The notes beneath the pieces are model-generated. The model was not told the DNA's origin. It worked only from the letters and a program-made list of their open reading frames with translations, and ran no database searches. From an uncultured Collinsella sp. (lineage in GTDB: Bacteria > Actinomycetota > Coriobacteriia > Coriobacteriales > Coriobacteriaceae), in contig UQMM01000005.1 in the NCBI GenBank assembly GCA_900542165.1, positions 1 through 64,000 on the forward strand: DNA of 64,000 nt. The letters run 5' to 3'. Both the position numbers and the translations under genes were made by a program. This document shows, piece by piece, positions 16,145-24,944 of the stretch (positions are counted from its first letter, which is position 1; every line of letters begins with the position of its first letter).

Positions 16145-18505
16145 GTGAAGCTCGATACGCTCGAGATTGGAAAGGACGCCGTTGTCGCATCGGTGGCATC
16201 GGACGATCAGGCACTCCGACAGCATATTTTGGACATGGGTCTAACGCCGGGCACCGAAGTCACCATGATGAAGTACGCCCCCATGGGCGACCCGCTCGAG
16301 ATTCGTCTGCGTGGCTACGAGTTGACACTGCGCAAGGACGATGCCGCTCGCATCGAGCTCGTGGGTATTCACGACACTGATACGGGTCCGCGCGCTAACG
16401 CCGCAATCGGCACGACGGAGCACCCGGCACTCGGCGAGGGGACGTATTCGCCCCGTGCGGCAAAGACGGCCGTGCCCGAGGGCGCGCCGCTGCACTTTGC
16501 CCTCGCCGGCAACCAAAACTGCGGCAAGACCACGTTATTCAACCAGCTGACGGGCTCCAACCAGCACGTCGGTAACTTTCCTGGCGTGACGGTCGACCGC
16601 AAAGATGGCACCATCCGCAACCATCCCGAGGCGAGCGTTACCGACCTGCCTGGCATTTACTCCCTGTCGCCGTACACAGGCGAGGAGGTCGTGAGTCGTC
16701 AGTTCATCCTCGACGAGCGTCCGGACGCCATCATCGACATCATTGACGCCACCAACATCGAGCGCAACCTGTACCTGACACTGCAGCTCATGGAGCTTGA
16801 CCGTCCTATGGTCATCGCGCTCAACATGATGGACGAGGTGACCGCCAACGGCGGCGCCGTAGACGTCAACTTGCTCGAGAGCCTGTTGGGCGTGCCCGTT
16901 GTCCCCATTAGCGCTGCCCGCAACGAGGGTATCGGCGAGCTGGTGGACCACGCCCTGCACGTGGCGCGGTTCCGCGAGCGCCCTGGTCGCCTGGACTTTT
17001 GCGCGCCCGACGGTCCGGACGGCGGTGCGCTGCATCGCTGCATCCACGGTATTGCTAACCTGATCGAGGACCATGCCGTGACGGCGCACATCCCGGTGCG
17101 CTTTGCGGCGACCAAGCTGGTCGAGGGCGATGAGCTGGTAACCGAGGCGCTTCACCTGGATCGCAATGAGCTCGACGCTATCGAGCACATCATCACCCAG
17201 ATGGAGGGCGAGGCCGGCACCGACCGCCTATCTGCGCTGGCCGATATGCGTTTTAGCTTTATCGGCGACGTGTGCGGGCGTTGCGTCGTCAAGCCGCACG
17301 AAAGCCGCGAGCACGTGCGCTCCGTCAAGATTGACCGCATCCTGACAGGTCGTTACACAGCCATTCCGGCGTTTCTGGTGATCATGGGCCTCGTCTTTTG
17401 GCTGACGTTTGGCGTGATCGGCGCGGCGTTGCAGGGACTCATGGAGGACGGTATCGCTGCCATCATCGCCTCGGCCGATGCGGGCCTCAAGGCGTTCGGC
17501 ACCAACGACGTGGTGCGCTCGCTGGCTGTCGACGGCGTGCTTACGGGCGTGGGCAGTGTGCTGACCTTCCTGCCGATTATCGTCGTGCTCTTTTTGTTCC
17601 TCTCCATTCTGGAAGACTCCGGATACATGGCGCGCGTGGCCTTTGTCATGGATAAGGTGTTGCGTCGCTTTGGCCTGTCGGGCCGCAGCTTTGTGCCCAT
17701 GCTCGTCGGTTTTGGCTGCACCGTGCCGGCTATCATGTCGACCCGTACGCTCCCATCCGAGCACGACCGCAAGATGACGGTCATGCTCACGCCGTTTATG
17801 AGCTGCTCAGCCAAGTTGCCGGTTTACGGCTTGCTGTGCGGGGCGTTTTTCCCGCAGGCGACGGTTCCCGCCATGGTCTCGCTCTATCTGATCGGTATCG
17901 TGGTCGGCTGTATCGCGGCTTTGGTGCTCAATCGCACGGCATTTAAGGGCGACCCGGTGCCGTTTATCATGGAGCTTCCCAATTACCGCCTGCCGAGCGT
18001 CAAGACGACGGTGATGCTGGCATGGGATAAGGCCAAGGACTTCATCACCAAGGCCTTTACCATTATCTTTGCCGCTACGGTGGTCATCTGGTTCCTGCAG
18101 ACGTTCGATATCCGCTTTAATGTGGTCGCCGACCAGTCGCAAAGCCTGCTTGCCGGTCTGGGTAGCATCATCGCGCCGGTGTTGGCCCCGCTCGGCTTTG
18201 GCGACTGGCGCGCCTCGACGGCACTCGTCACCGGACTTATCGCCAAGGAGAGTGTCATCTCGACACTCACGGTGCTTTTGGGTGCAACCTCGCCCGCGGC
18301 ATTGTCAACCATGTTTTCGCCGTTTACCGCCTACGTGTTCTTGGTCTTTACGCTGCTGTACCCGCCTTGCGTGGCCGCTATCGGCGCTGTCAAGAGCGAG
18401 TTGGGCGCGCGCTATGCCGTGGCCGTATTCGCGTTTCAGGTCGCCGTTGCCTGGATCGTGGCGTTTGTCGTGCATTCGGCGGGCATATTGCTGGGGTTGG
18501 CTTAG
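16145..18505 (+). CDS. feoB: ferrous iron transporter, FeoA-FeoB fusion
   Basis: Imports Fe2+ across the cytoplasmic membrane. The protein has 786 residues. An SH3-like FeoA domain (about 1-75, with ILDMGLTPGTEVTMMKYAPMGDP) is joined by a linker to FeoB. FeoB starts with a G domain: G1 GNQNCGKTT, G3 DLPGIYSL and G4 NMMD. Multiple membrane spans follow with two gate-like regions (VGFGCTVPAIM and FMSCSAKLPVYGLL). The GTG at 16145 is preferred because GGGGGAGG lies 9 nt upstream and translation then begins at the FeoA domain. It has its own promoter, possible operator boxes and terminator. Confidence 0.93.
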   Translation: MKLDTLEIGKDAVVASVASDDQALRQHILDMGLTPGTEVTMMKYAPMGDPLEIRLRGYELTLRKDDAARIELVGIHDTDTGPRANAAIGTTEHPALGEGTYSPRAAKTAVPEGAPLHFALAGNQNCGKTTLFNQLTGSNQHVGNFPGVTVDRKDGTIRNHPEASVTDLPGIYSLSPYTGEEVVSRQFILDERPDAIIDIIDATNIERNLYLTLQLMELDRPMVIALNMMDEVTANGGAVDVNLLESLLGVPVVPISAARNEGIGELVDHALHVARFRERPGRLDFCAPDGPDGGALHRCIHGIANLIEDHAVTAHIPVRFAATKLVEGDELVTEALHLDRNELDAIEHIITQMEGEAGTDRLSALADMRFSFIGDVCGRCVVKPHESREHVRSVKIDRILTGRYTAIPAFLVIMGLVFWLTFGVIGAALQGLMEDGIAAIIASADAGLKAFGTNDVVRSLAVDGVLTGVGSVLTFLPIIVVLFLFLSILEDSGYMARVAFVMDKVLRRFGLSGRSFVPMLVGFGCTVPAIMSTRTLPSEHDRKMTVMLTPFMSCSAKLPVYGLLCGAFFPQATVPAMVSLYLIGIVVGCIAALVLNRTAFKGDPVPFIMELPNYRLPSVKTTVMLAWDKAKDFITKAFTIIFAATVVIWFLQTFDIRFNVVADQSQSLLAGLGSIIAPVLAPLGFGDWRASTALVTGLIAKESVISTLTVLLGATSPAALSTMFSPFTAYVFLVFTLLYPPCVAAIGAVKSELGARYAVAVFAFQVAVAWIVAFVVHSAGILLGLA

Positions 18506-18546
18506 TTATGAATTGACGGCGCAACCTCTGTGTATCGAATTGTTTT

Positions 18547-18580
18547 CGGCCCCGCTTCTGTACTGACGGATGCGGGGCCG
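18547..18580 (+). terminator. terminator of feoAB
   Basis: A 9-bp stem, CGGCCCCGC with GCGGGGCCG, with a 16-nt loop, followed by TTGCTATAT. It lies 42 nt after the stop. Confidence 0.75.
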
Positions 18581-18625
18581 TTGCTATATAATCGCCTCCG
18601 CTCAAAACGATTGGAGACGTTATAT

Positions 18626-19822
18626 ATGAGTCAGGTAAGGCAAGACGGCATCACGCTCAAGCAGTGGCTCCCGCTTATCGGGCTCACCTGCTGCGCGTTC
18701 GTGTTCAACACGTCGGAGTTCATGCCCATCGGCCTTCTGACCGACATCGCCGCGTCGTTCTCGCTCACCGAGTCCCAAGCCGGCATCATGATCTCGGTCT
18801 ATGCCTGGGGCGTCATGCTGCTGTCGCTGCCGCTCATGGTGTTCGCTTCGCGCTTTGAGTTCAAGCGGATGTTGCTGGGCGTGCTGGCCGTGTTTTCGCT
18901 GGGCCAGTTTCTGTCGGCCGTGGCGCCGACTTATCCCATCCTGGTCTGCGCGCGCCTGGTGGTCGCTTGCGCACATGCTGTGTTCTGGTCGGTCGCCTCG
19001 ATTATGGCCTCGCGCCTGGTCGACACTCGCCACGGGGCGCTCGCCATCAGCATGATCGCTACGGGCTCGTCCATCGCGCAGATCTTTGGTCTGCCCCTCG
19101 GTCGCGCTATTGGCTTGGCCGTGGGCTGGCGCATGACGTTTGCCGTGGTCGGGGCCCTCTCGGCCATCGCGGTCGTCTACCAGGCGACCGTGTTCCCGGC
19201 CATGCCGGCGGGCGAGCGCTTTACGCTCAAACAGCTGCCCGAGCTGCTCAAGAACCCGTTCCTGATCGCGCTCTATGTGGTCACGGTGTTCATGGCAACT
19301 GGCTATTACGCGAGCTATAGCTATATCGAGCCTTTCCTGGCTCAGGTCGCGCATGTCGACGCAAGCGCTATCACTATGACGCTGACGGCGTTCGGCTGCT
19401 CTGGTCTGCTCGGAAGCTGGCTGTTCGGCCGCCTGTTCGATGGGCACCGCTTCCCGTTCTTGGCTATCACGCTTTCCGGCGTGCCAGCGGCCCTGCTGCT
19501 CATGGGTCCGGCCGCATCGTCGCTCGCTGCGGTTCTCGCTGTTTGCGCACTGTGGGGTTGCTGCGCCACGGCCTTTAACGTGGCGTTCCAGGCCGAGCTC
19601 ATCAAGTACACGCCGGCGGACTCGTCGGCCGTCGCCATGTCGATCTTTTCGGGCCTGTTCAATCTGGGCATTGGCACGGGTACCGCGATCGGCGGAGCCG
19701 TGGTTTCGGGCCCCGGTATCGCCTTGATCGGCTACGCGGGCGGTGCGATCGCTGCCGTGGGCGTCATCCTCGCTATCACGGTGATGTTCCCGGCCATTCG
19801 TCGCGCAAAGCCTGTCGCCTAA
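18626..19822 (+). CDS. MFS transporter, sugar/drug efflux type
   Basis: A 398-residue membrane protein of the major facilitator superfamily with 12 predicted hydrophobic segments. The start FNTSEFMPIGLLTDIAASFSLTESQAG matches the DHA1 group of sugar-efflux (SotB/YdhP-like) and drug exporters. The substrate cannot be assigned. The start at 18626 follows GGAGACG; in-frame codons from 18530 would cover the feoAB terminator. The gene is followed by a family C palindrome. Confidence 0.88.
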   Translation: MSQVRQDGITLKQWLPLIGLTCCAFVFNTSEFMPIGLLTDIAASFSLTESQAGIMISVYAWGVMLLSLPLMVFASRFEFKRMLLGVLAVFSLGQFLSAVAPTYPILVCARLVVACAHAVFWSVASIMASRLVDTRHGALAISMIATGSSIAQIFGLPLGRAIGLAVGWRMTFAVVGALSAIAVVYQATVFPAMPAGERFTLKQLPELLKNPFLIALYVVTVFMATGYYASYSYIEPFLAQVAHVDASAITMTLTAFGCSGLLGSWLFGRLFDGHRFPFLAITLSGVPAALLLMGPAASSLAAVLAVCALWGCCATAFNVAFQAELIKYTPADSSAVAMSIFSGLFNLGIGTGTAIGGAVVSGPGIALIGYAGGAIAAVGVILAITVMFPAIRRAKPVA

Positions 19823-19838
19823 CCACGTCCCCTTATCA

Positions 19839-19904
19839 GTTGCGGTGGAATAGTTCCTGTTTAAGGCCTCTGAAGGCCCAAACAGGAACTATTCCACCGC
19901 AACT
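19839..19904. repeat. palindromic repeat family C, copy 2
   Basis: A perfect 25-bp inverted repeat: 19839-19863 pairs with 19880-19904 (arm begins AGTTGCGGTGGAATAG), with an inner AAGGCC/GGCCT-type stem. TATTTT follows, so it can terminate the MFS transcript. Confidence 0.93.
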
Positions 19905-19975
19905 TATTTTGGGGAAGAGGATACAAGCCGGGCATACAATGGATGTCGTTCTGTTGAGCTTACCGGGAGGTTGCT

Positions 19976-21352
19976 ATGTGGGCATACGAGACGACGTTCT
20001 ATCAGATCTATCCGCTGGGCTTTTGCGGAGCTCCGCGCGAAAACGCCGCGCCCGTTGCCGAGGACGAACTCTCCCAAGCTGCTAACGCCGTGCCCAACCC
20101 CGATGCTCCTATCATGAAAATCGCCCAATGGGCCGACTACCTGCAAAAACTCGGTATTGGCGCTGTGCTCATCAACCCGCCGCTCGAGTCCGATAGTCAT
20201 GGCTACGACACGCGCAGCCTGCGCCACATCGACCGTCGCTTGGGTGGGGATGCCGACTTTGCCGCCGTGTGCGAGACACTGCATGCCCACGGCATCCGCG
20301 TGGTGCTCGACGCCGTCTTCAACCATGTCGGCCGTGGCTTTTGGGCCTTCCGCGATGTGCAGGAGCGTAAGTGGGACTCGCCCTACAAGGACTGGTTCCA
20401 CATCAGCTTTGATGGCGACTCGTGCTACGGCGACGGCTTTTGGTACGAGGGCTGGGAAGGCCATTTTGAGCTCGTGAAGCTCAACCTGCAAAACCCCGCC
20501 GTGGTCGATTACCTGCTCGAGTCCGTGCGCCGCTGGGCCGAGGTCTTTGGCGTCGACGGCCTGCGCCTGGACGTTGCCTATATGCTCGACCGCGACTTTA
20601 TGCGCCGCCTGCACGCTTTTACCCGTGAGCTCAAGCCCGACTTTGTGCTGATCGGCGAGACGCTCCACGGCGACTACAGCCAAATCGTCAACGACGAGAT
20701 GCTCGACTCCTGCACCAACTACGAGTGCTACAAGGGCCTGTACTCCAGCTTTAACTCGGTCAACATGTTCGAGATCGCCCATTCGCTGCACCGTCAGTTT
20801 GGCGGCGACCCCTGGTGCATCTACCGCGGCAAACATCTGCTGTCGTTTGTCGACAACCACGATGTGCCGCGCCTGGCGAGCATCCTCACCGACAAGTCCT
20901 GTCTGCGTCCCGCCTACGGCATGCTCTTTGGCATGCCGGGCATCCCGTGCGTCTACTATGGCAGCGAGTGGGGAATTGCTGGCGAAAAGGGCGGCCCCGA
21001 TGGCGACTGGGCGTTGCGCCCTGCGCTCGATGAGCCTGCGCCCAACGAGCTGACGGCGTTCATCACGCAACTCGCACACCTTCGCTCGGCCGACGACGCG
21101 GCTGCCCGTGCTCTCAACTACGGTGCCTATCGCAACGTGGTGATCCAGAACAAGCAGCTGCTGTTCGAGCGCGCCTGTGACGGCGCGACGGTACTCGTGG
21201 CGGTGAATGCCGTGGGTGAGCCTTACGCCTTTGGCGCTGGCGAACTCAACGGCTCCTTCGTCGACCTGCTTGCCGACGATGCGCCCACGGTCGAGCTGAC
21301 GGGTACCCTTGAGCTTGCGCCCTACGAGGTGCGCTATCTGTTGAGGGCCTAG
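19976..21352 (+). CDS. alpha-amylase family (GH13) glycosidase
   Basis: A 458-residue cytoplasmic enzyme acting on alpha-glucans or alpha-glucosides. The GH13 regions are visible: VVLDAVFNHVG (region I), GLRLDVAY with the nucleophile Asp (II), LIGETLH with the acid/base Glu (III) and FVDNHDVPR (IV). No signal peptide, so it should act on internal glycogen or imported oligosaccharides. A GGGAGG site precedes the ATG. A DNA glycosylase gene follows after 3 nt. Exact specificity cannot be read from the sequence. Confidence 0.9.
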   Translation: MWAYETTFYQIYPLGFCGAPRENAAPVAEDELSQAANAVPNPDAPIMKIAQWADYLQKLGIGAVLINPPLESDSHGYDTRSLRHIDRRLGGDADFAAVCETLHAHGIRVVLDAVFNHVGRGFWAFRDVQERKWDSPYKDWFHISFDGDSCYGDGFWYEGWEGHFELVKLNLQNPAVVDYLLESVRRWAEVFGVDGLRLDVAYMLDRDFMRRLHAFTRELKPDFVLIGETLHGDYSQIVNDEMLDSCTNYECYKGLYSSFNSVNMFEIAHSLHRQFGGDPWCIYRGKHLLSFVDNHDVPRLASILTDKSCLRPAYGMLFGMPGIPCVYYGSEWGIAGEKGGPDGDWALRPALDEPAPNELTAFITQLAHLRSADDAAARALNYGAYRNVVIQNKQLLFERACDGATVLVAVNAVGEPYAFGAGELNGSFVDLLADDAPTVELTGTLELAPYEVRYLLRA

Positions 21353-21355
21353 ATC

Positions 21356-21919
21356 ATGACAGCGCCGGACGAGGGCTATCAACATATTGAGCATGGGTTT
21401 GAGCCTGTGTTCAACCAGCACTCGCGCGTTTTGGTGCTCGGGTCGTTTCCCTCGGTGCTTTCGCGCGCCAATGCCTATTATTACGGCAACCCTCAGAATC
21501 GCTTTTGGCGTGTGATGGCCACGTGCCTCGGTATGCCTGTGCCGCCCAACGAGGGCGATCCTTTGGCAAGCGGTGAGCCCGCGACGCTCGATGCCTCCAT
21601 TGCCGCCAAGCGGGCCATGCTGTTGAACGGTGGCGTGGCCCTGTGGGATGTGATTGAGAGCTGCGACATTAAGGGCTCGAGCGACGCGAGCATTCGCAAC
21701 GTCGTGCCGGCACATATCGAGCGCATTACCGATGCCGCGCCGATCGAGGTCGTTGTCTGTAACGGCGGTACGGCAGGGCGACTCTACAAACGCTATCTAC
21801 AAGAGCGGACGGGGCTACCCGCCATCGTGCTGCCGTCGACGAGTCCTGCCAACGCGGCGTGGCGTTTGGAGCGGCTTGTCGAGCGTTGGCACGAAGCCGT
21901 CGACTGGGCTGTTATTTAA
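21356..21919 (+). CDS. DNA-deoxyinosine (hypoxanthine) glycosylase, UDG superfamily
   Basis: A 187-residue base-excision repair enzyme, probably removing deaminated bases. The motif LVLGSFPSVLS(R) followed by YYGNPQNRFWRVM is the signature of the Mug-like family in which hypoxanthine-DNA glycosylase activity has been described. Further blocks are GVALWDVIESCDIKGSSDASI and VLPSTSPAN. It begins 3 nt after the GH13 stop, so it is cotranscribed, with no obvious functional link. Confidence 0.85.
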   Translation: MTAPDEGYQHIEHGFEPVFNQHSRVLVLGSFPSVLSRANAYYYGNPQNRFWRVMATCLGMPVPPNEGDPLASGEPATLDASIAAKRAMLLNGGVALWDVIESCDIKGSSDASIRNVVPAHIERITDAAPIEVVVCNGGTAGRLYKRYLQERTGLPAIVLPSTSPANAAWRLERLVERWHEAVDWAVI

Positions 21920-21920
21920 T

Positions 21921-22583
21921 TTAGATTTTTGTTTGAGCGTGGGCGCCCAGACGTTTCAGAACGCCTCGCCAGATCGGCGCGGGCACGGCTGGCTCGGCGC
22001 AAACCATGCCGTCGGTGCCGACGTTGGCGGCATTGCCGCCGCCAAGTCGCTGTGCATGCTCGACGGAGCAGCCCATGCGCACAGCGCCCACAAGCTTATC
22101 CATCGCTTCCGAAAAAGGTCGGCGCAAGAGTCCCATGCGCGGAGAGCGACGAAGCGCCGCAATGCCGCTGCCGGCGCAGATGGCAACGCCGCCACACCAC
22201 AATTGGTCATGGCGCTCGCATACCTTGTGCAGACGAACGGCGGTCCCACGCGCCTGTTCAGCGCCCTGTCGTGCGGCTCGGATCACGACATAGACACGCG
22301 TTCCCGTACCGCCAAAGCGCTCAAGCGCCTGCTCGATAGCAGTCAACGTCTCATCGTCAGCCATATCTTCAATGGCCAGCACGATGCCATCGGCAACGCC
22401 GTCGGCATCATCCGCCTTCAAGTCGACCGGGCGGGGGAGTGCGGTGCCGGAAAGTTGAGCATAGGCGGCGATGGCATCCTGCAGGTCCCAGAGCAAAAAC
22501 TCAAGATCGGCGCTATTGGGAATACTGATATACGCAATAGTTTGCAGCGTTTTGGGCTTATCGCCGCGCGCGATCGTCTCCAT
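21921..22583 (-). CDS. hypothetical protein, convergent with the glycosylase gene
   Basis: A 220-residue protein that I do not recognise with confidence. The N-terminal part is helical and acidic. A central strand-like segment (TRVYVVIRAARQG) is followed by a cysteine/glycine-rich stretch, LWCGGVAICAGSGI. The SPRMGLLRRPFSEAMDKL segment recalls flavodoxin-like proteins, but the FMN-binding loop is not clear. AAAGGAGA sits before the ATG, so translation is well supported. No signal peptide or membrane span. It ends 1 nt from the glycosylase stop. Confidence 0.6.
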   Translation of the reverse strand: METIARGDKPKTLQTIAYISIPNSADLEFLLWDLQDAIAAYAQLSGTALPRPVDLKADDADGVADGIVLAIEDMADDETLTAIEQALERFGGTGTRVYVVIRAARQGAEQARGTAVRLHKVCERHDQLWCGGVAICAGSGIAALRRSPRMGLLRRPFSEAMDKLVGAVRMGCSVEHAQRLGGGNAANVGTDGMVCAEPAVPAPIWRGVLKRLGAHAQTKI

Positions 22584-22676
22584 GCCATCTCCTTTCCGGC
22601 TCGTTTCCGTTTAGGTTACACCGTCTGGCGGCGCCTCGCCGCGCTATCCTAGTGCAACCCTTACGAAAGGAACGCC

Positions 22677-23813
22677 ATGCGTCTGCCCATGAATACCTCG
22701 CTTGCCACGCTCAAGCCCTCCGGTATCCGCCGGATCAATGCGCTCGCCGCCCAGCACCCGGGGTGCATCGCGCTCGCGCTCGGCGAGCCCGATTTTCCCA
22801 CGCCCGATGTGATTAGCGCCGAGGTGACTGCTTCGTTGGGCAGCGGTGACACGCACTATCCGCCCAACAACGGTCGCCCCGCCCTGCGTGAGGCGTTATC
22901 TGCCTACATGGGGGACGCGGGCCTGGCGTTTTCCGCCGATGAGGTCATCCTGACCGACGGTGCGACCGAGGCACTGTCGGCAACATTCATGGCTATGCTC
23001 AACCCCGGCGACGAGGTCATTATTCCCACGCCGGCCTTTGGCCTGTACGAAAGCATCGTCGTGGCCAACCACGCCAAAGCAGTCTTTTTGGATACGGAGC
23101 CTGTGCAATTTCAGATTGACGAGGATGCGCTTCGTGCTTGCGTGACGCCGGCGACCAAGGCCATCGTCATCTGCTCGCCCAACAATCCTACGGGTTGCAT
23201 CCTCGACGCGGCATCGCTCGACGCCGTGGCGCGTGTGGCAGACCAGGCGGGCATCTACGTAATCTGCGACGACGTATACAACCGCCTCGTCTATGTGGAT
23301 GGCTACGAGCGCTTCGCCCAGCGACACCCGGAGCTGCGCGAGCAGACGGTCGTCATCGAGAGCTTCTCCAAGCCCTGGGCTATGACCGGCTGGCGCTTGG
23401 GCTGGCTCGCAGCGGCAGGGCCCGTCATCGCCGAGATCGCCAAGGCTCACCAATACCTAGTATCGAGCGCCGTCTCCTTCGAGATGGACGCCGCAGCCCG
23501 AGCCCTGACCGTCGACCCAACCCCCATGCTCAAAGTCTACCGAGTCCGCCGCGAACGCGTACTCGCAGCCTTAGACGCCATGGGCCTCGACGTAGTAGAG
23601 CCCGCAGGAGCCTTCTACACTTTCCCGAGCATCAAAAAGTTCGGCCTAACCAGCGAAGACTTCTGCATCAAAGCTATCAAAGAGGCAAACGTAGCCCTAG
23701 TCCCCGGAAACTGCTTCGGAACCGAAGGCCACATCCGCCTAAGCTATTGCGTCTCCGACGAAAACCTGGACGAAGGCCTCCACCGCCTGTCCACCTTCAT
23801 TTCGACCTTGTAG
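22677..23813 (+). CDS. pyridoxal-phosphate-dependent aminotransferase, class I/II
   Basis: A 378-residue cytoplasmic transaminase, probably acting on an aromatic, branched-chain or aspartate-type amino acid. Visible motifs are the SPNNPTG phosphate/substrate loop, the CDDVYNRLVY segment with the cofactor Asp and Tyr, the PLP lysine in SFSKPWAMTGWRLG, and a C-terminal GHIRLSYC Arg. A GAAAGGA site precedes the ATG. Codon use changes sharply near 23450: the first 75 codons hold one A-ending codon, the last 76 hold 18. The gene ends 61 nt before palindromic element E1. Confidence 0.92.
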   Translation: MRLPMNTSLATLKPSGIRRINALAAQHPGCIALALGEPDFPTPDVISAEVTASLGSGDTHYPPNNGRPALREALSAYMGDAGLAFSADEVILTDGATEALSATFMAMLNPGDEVIIPTPAFGLYESIVVANHAKAVFLDTEPVQFQIDEDALRACVTPATKAIVICSPNNPTGCILDAASLDAVARVADQAGIYVICDDVYNRLVYVDGYERFAQRHPELREQTVVIESFSKPWAMTGWRLGWLAAAGPVIAEIAKAHQYLVSSAVSFEMDAAARALTVDPTPMLKVYRVRRERVLAALDAMGLDVVEPAGAFYTFPSIKKFGLTSEDFCIKAIKEANVALVPGNCFGTEGHIRLSYCVSDENLDEGLHRLSTFISTL

Positions 23814-23873
23814 TCCTCAGGGACGCAACACATCAGCCCACCGACATAAGGGTTATGCGTGGGGCGCGCCGGC

Positions 23874-24078
23874 CAACGGCAACCCTGGCTGCCCCAAAGT
23901 CAACACAGGTCGCGCCGCCAAAGGCCAGGCGCAAGCTTTTCGTAGATTCCGCACGAGCCGAAGAGCACTAAATGTGCTCTTCGTGCGAGCCCAGGACCTG
24001 ATCGAGCGAAAAGCTTGCGCCTGGCCTTTGGCGGCGCGACCGAGATGGTGGAATTGTGTGCAGCCAGGGTTGCCGTTG
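23874..24078. repeat. palindromic element E, copy 1 (variable arms, conserved core)
   Basis: Outer arms 23874-23892 and 24060-24078 pair perfectly over 19 bp. Inner arms 23909-23942 and 24007-24040 pair perfectly over 34 bp. The core (23943-24006) holds TTCCGCACG, a 10-bp hairpin CGAAGAGCAC/GTGCTCTTCG with loop TAAAT, and CAGGAC. Core landmarks match copies 2 and 3; the arms do not. The outer right arm ends inside the -35 box of the rplJL promoter. No coding sense is visible in it. Confidence 0.85.
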
Positions 24079-24104
24079 ACCGACGCCGGGGTCCCCGCCA
24101 TAAT
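24076..24104 (+). promoter_or_regulatory. rplJL promoter
   Basis: TTGACC (24076-24081), a 17-nt spacer and CATAAT (24099-24104), close to the sigma-70 consensus and just upstream of the L10 leader. Confidence 0.7.
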
Positions 24105-24119
24105 ACTTTCGGTTCACGC

Positions 24120-24253
24120 ACGAATCCGCTGCCAGAGACAGCCGGCGCAAACGGGTCTTACCCGCGAGCTTAATGGGACATCCCGCCAGCCGAGGTGGTC
24201 GAGTAGATATGTCTTCTCGCCCCCGTCGCTCATGCAGCGCGGGGGCTTTCTTT
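24120..24253 (+). ncRNA. L10 ribosomal leader with attenuator hairpin
   Basis: The leader carries the recognisable L10-binding pattern: GCTGCCAGAGACAGCCGGCGC, then TTAATGGGACATCCCGCC about 25 nt later. It is followed by a terminator-like stem, GCCCCCG (24219-24225) with CGGGGGC (24240-24246), and CTTTCTTTTT. This is the usual autoregulatory site where L10(L12)4 represses rplJL. Confidence 0.85.
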
Positions 24254-24320
24254 TTGGACATGCCCCCGTCACGTCCTTGTGGCGGACCGTGCCCGGAAAG
24301 AATTCGAGGAGGTGTAATTC

Positions 24321-24842
24321 ATGCCCCAGCAGTACAAAATCGACAAGGTTGCAGAGATCGAGTCCCGTATCGCCGAGAACGCCGGTCTGTTCGTCGTCAA
24401 CTACAACGGTCTGACGGTTAAGCAGGCTCAGGAGCTGCGTCATCAGCTTCGCGAGTGCGGCGCCGAGATGAAGGTCTACAAGAACAACCTGGTCAAGATC
24501 GCTCTCAAGAACCAGGAGCAGCCCGAGATCGACGAGATCCTCGCCGGCCCCGTCGCTTATGTGTTCTACGAGACCGAGCCGGTCGAGGCCGCTAAGGCCC
24601 TTAAGGACTTCTCCGCTAAGTCCAAGGGCGTCCTTGAGATCAAGGGCGGTATCTCCGACGGCAAGGCCGTTTCCGCTGATGATGTTAAGGCTATCGCCGA
24701 GCTGCCCACCAAGGATCAGCTTCTCGGCCAGATTGCCGGTCTCATCTCCGGTTTCGCTCGCGACATCGCTGTCTGCGTCAACGGCGTTTCCTCTGGTCTC
24801 GCTCGTTCGATCCAGCAGGTCTCCGAGCAGAAGGCAGCCTAG
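24321..24842 (+). CDS. rplJ: 50S ribosomal protein L10
   Basis: L10 is the base of the ribosomal stalk and carries the L7/L12 dimers through its C-terminal helix. The protein has 173 residues, usual length, with the YKIDKVAEIESRIAENAGLFVVNYNGLTVKQAQELR start. A GAGGAGG site is 9 nt before the ATG. The gene is preceded by the L10 leader and followed by rplL. Confidence 0.97.
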   Translation: MPQQYKIDKVAEIESRIAENAGLFVVNYNGLTVKQAQELRHQLRECGAEMKVYKNNLVKIALKNQEQPEIDEILAGPVAYVFYETEPVEAAKALKDFSAKSKGVLEIKGGISDGKAVSADDVKAIAELPTKDQLLGQIAGLISGFARDIAVCVNGVSSGLARSIQQVSEQKAA

Positions 24843-24944
24843 TCGCTGTTTTCACCCGCGGCGGCAACGCCGCACCCCTGGCGCATTCGCGCCGTGTTTT
24901 AACTGATCTCCGTGCATCCGCACGGAAACCGAAAGGACTTAGAA

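Noticed and set aside
22677..23813. Frameshift or chimera in the aminotransferase gene as the cause of the codon change
   Set aside because: The frame is continuous, and family motifs are present on both sides of the change, so the protein is intact.
23853..24261. Several short frames on both strands across element E copy 1
   Set aside because: They arise because the palindrome reads similarly on both strands. No ribosome sites or conserved residues.
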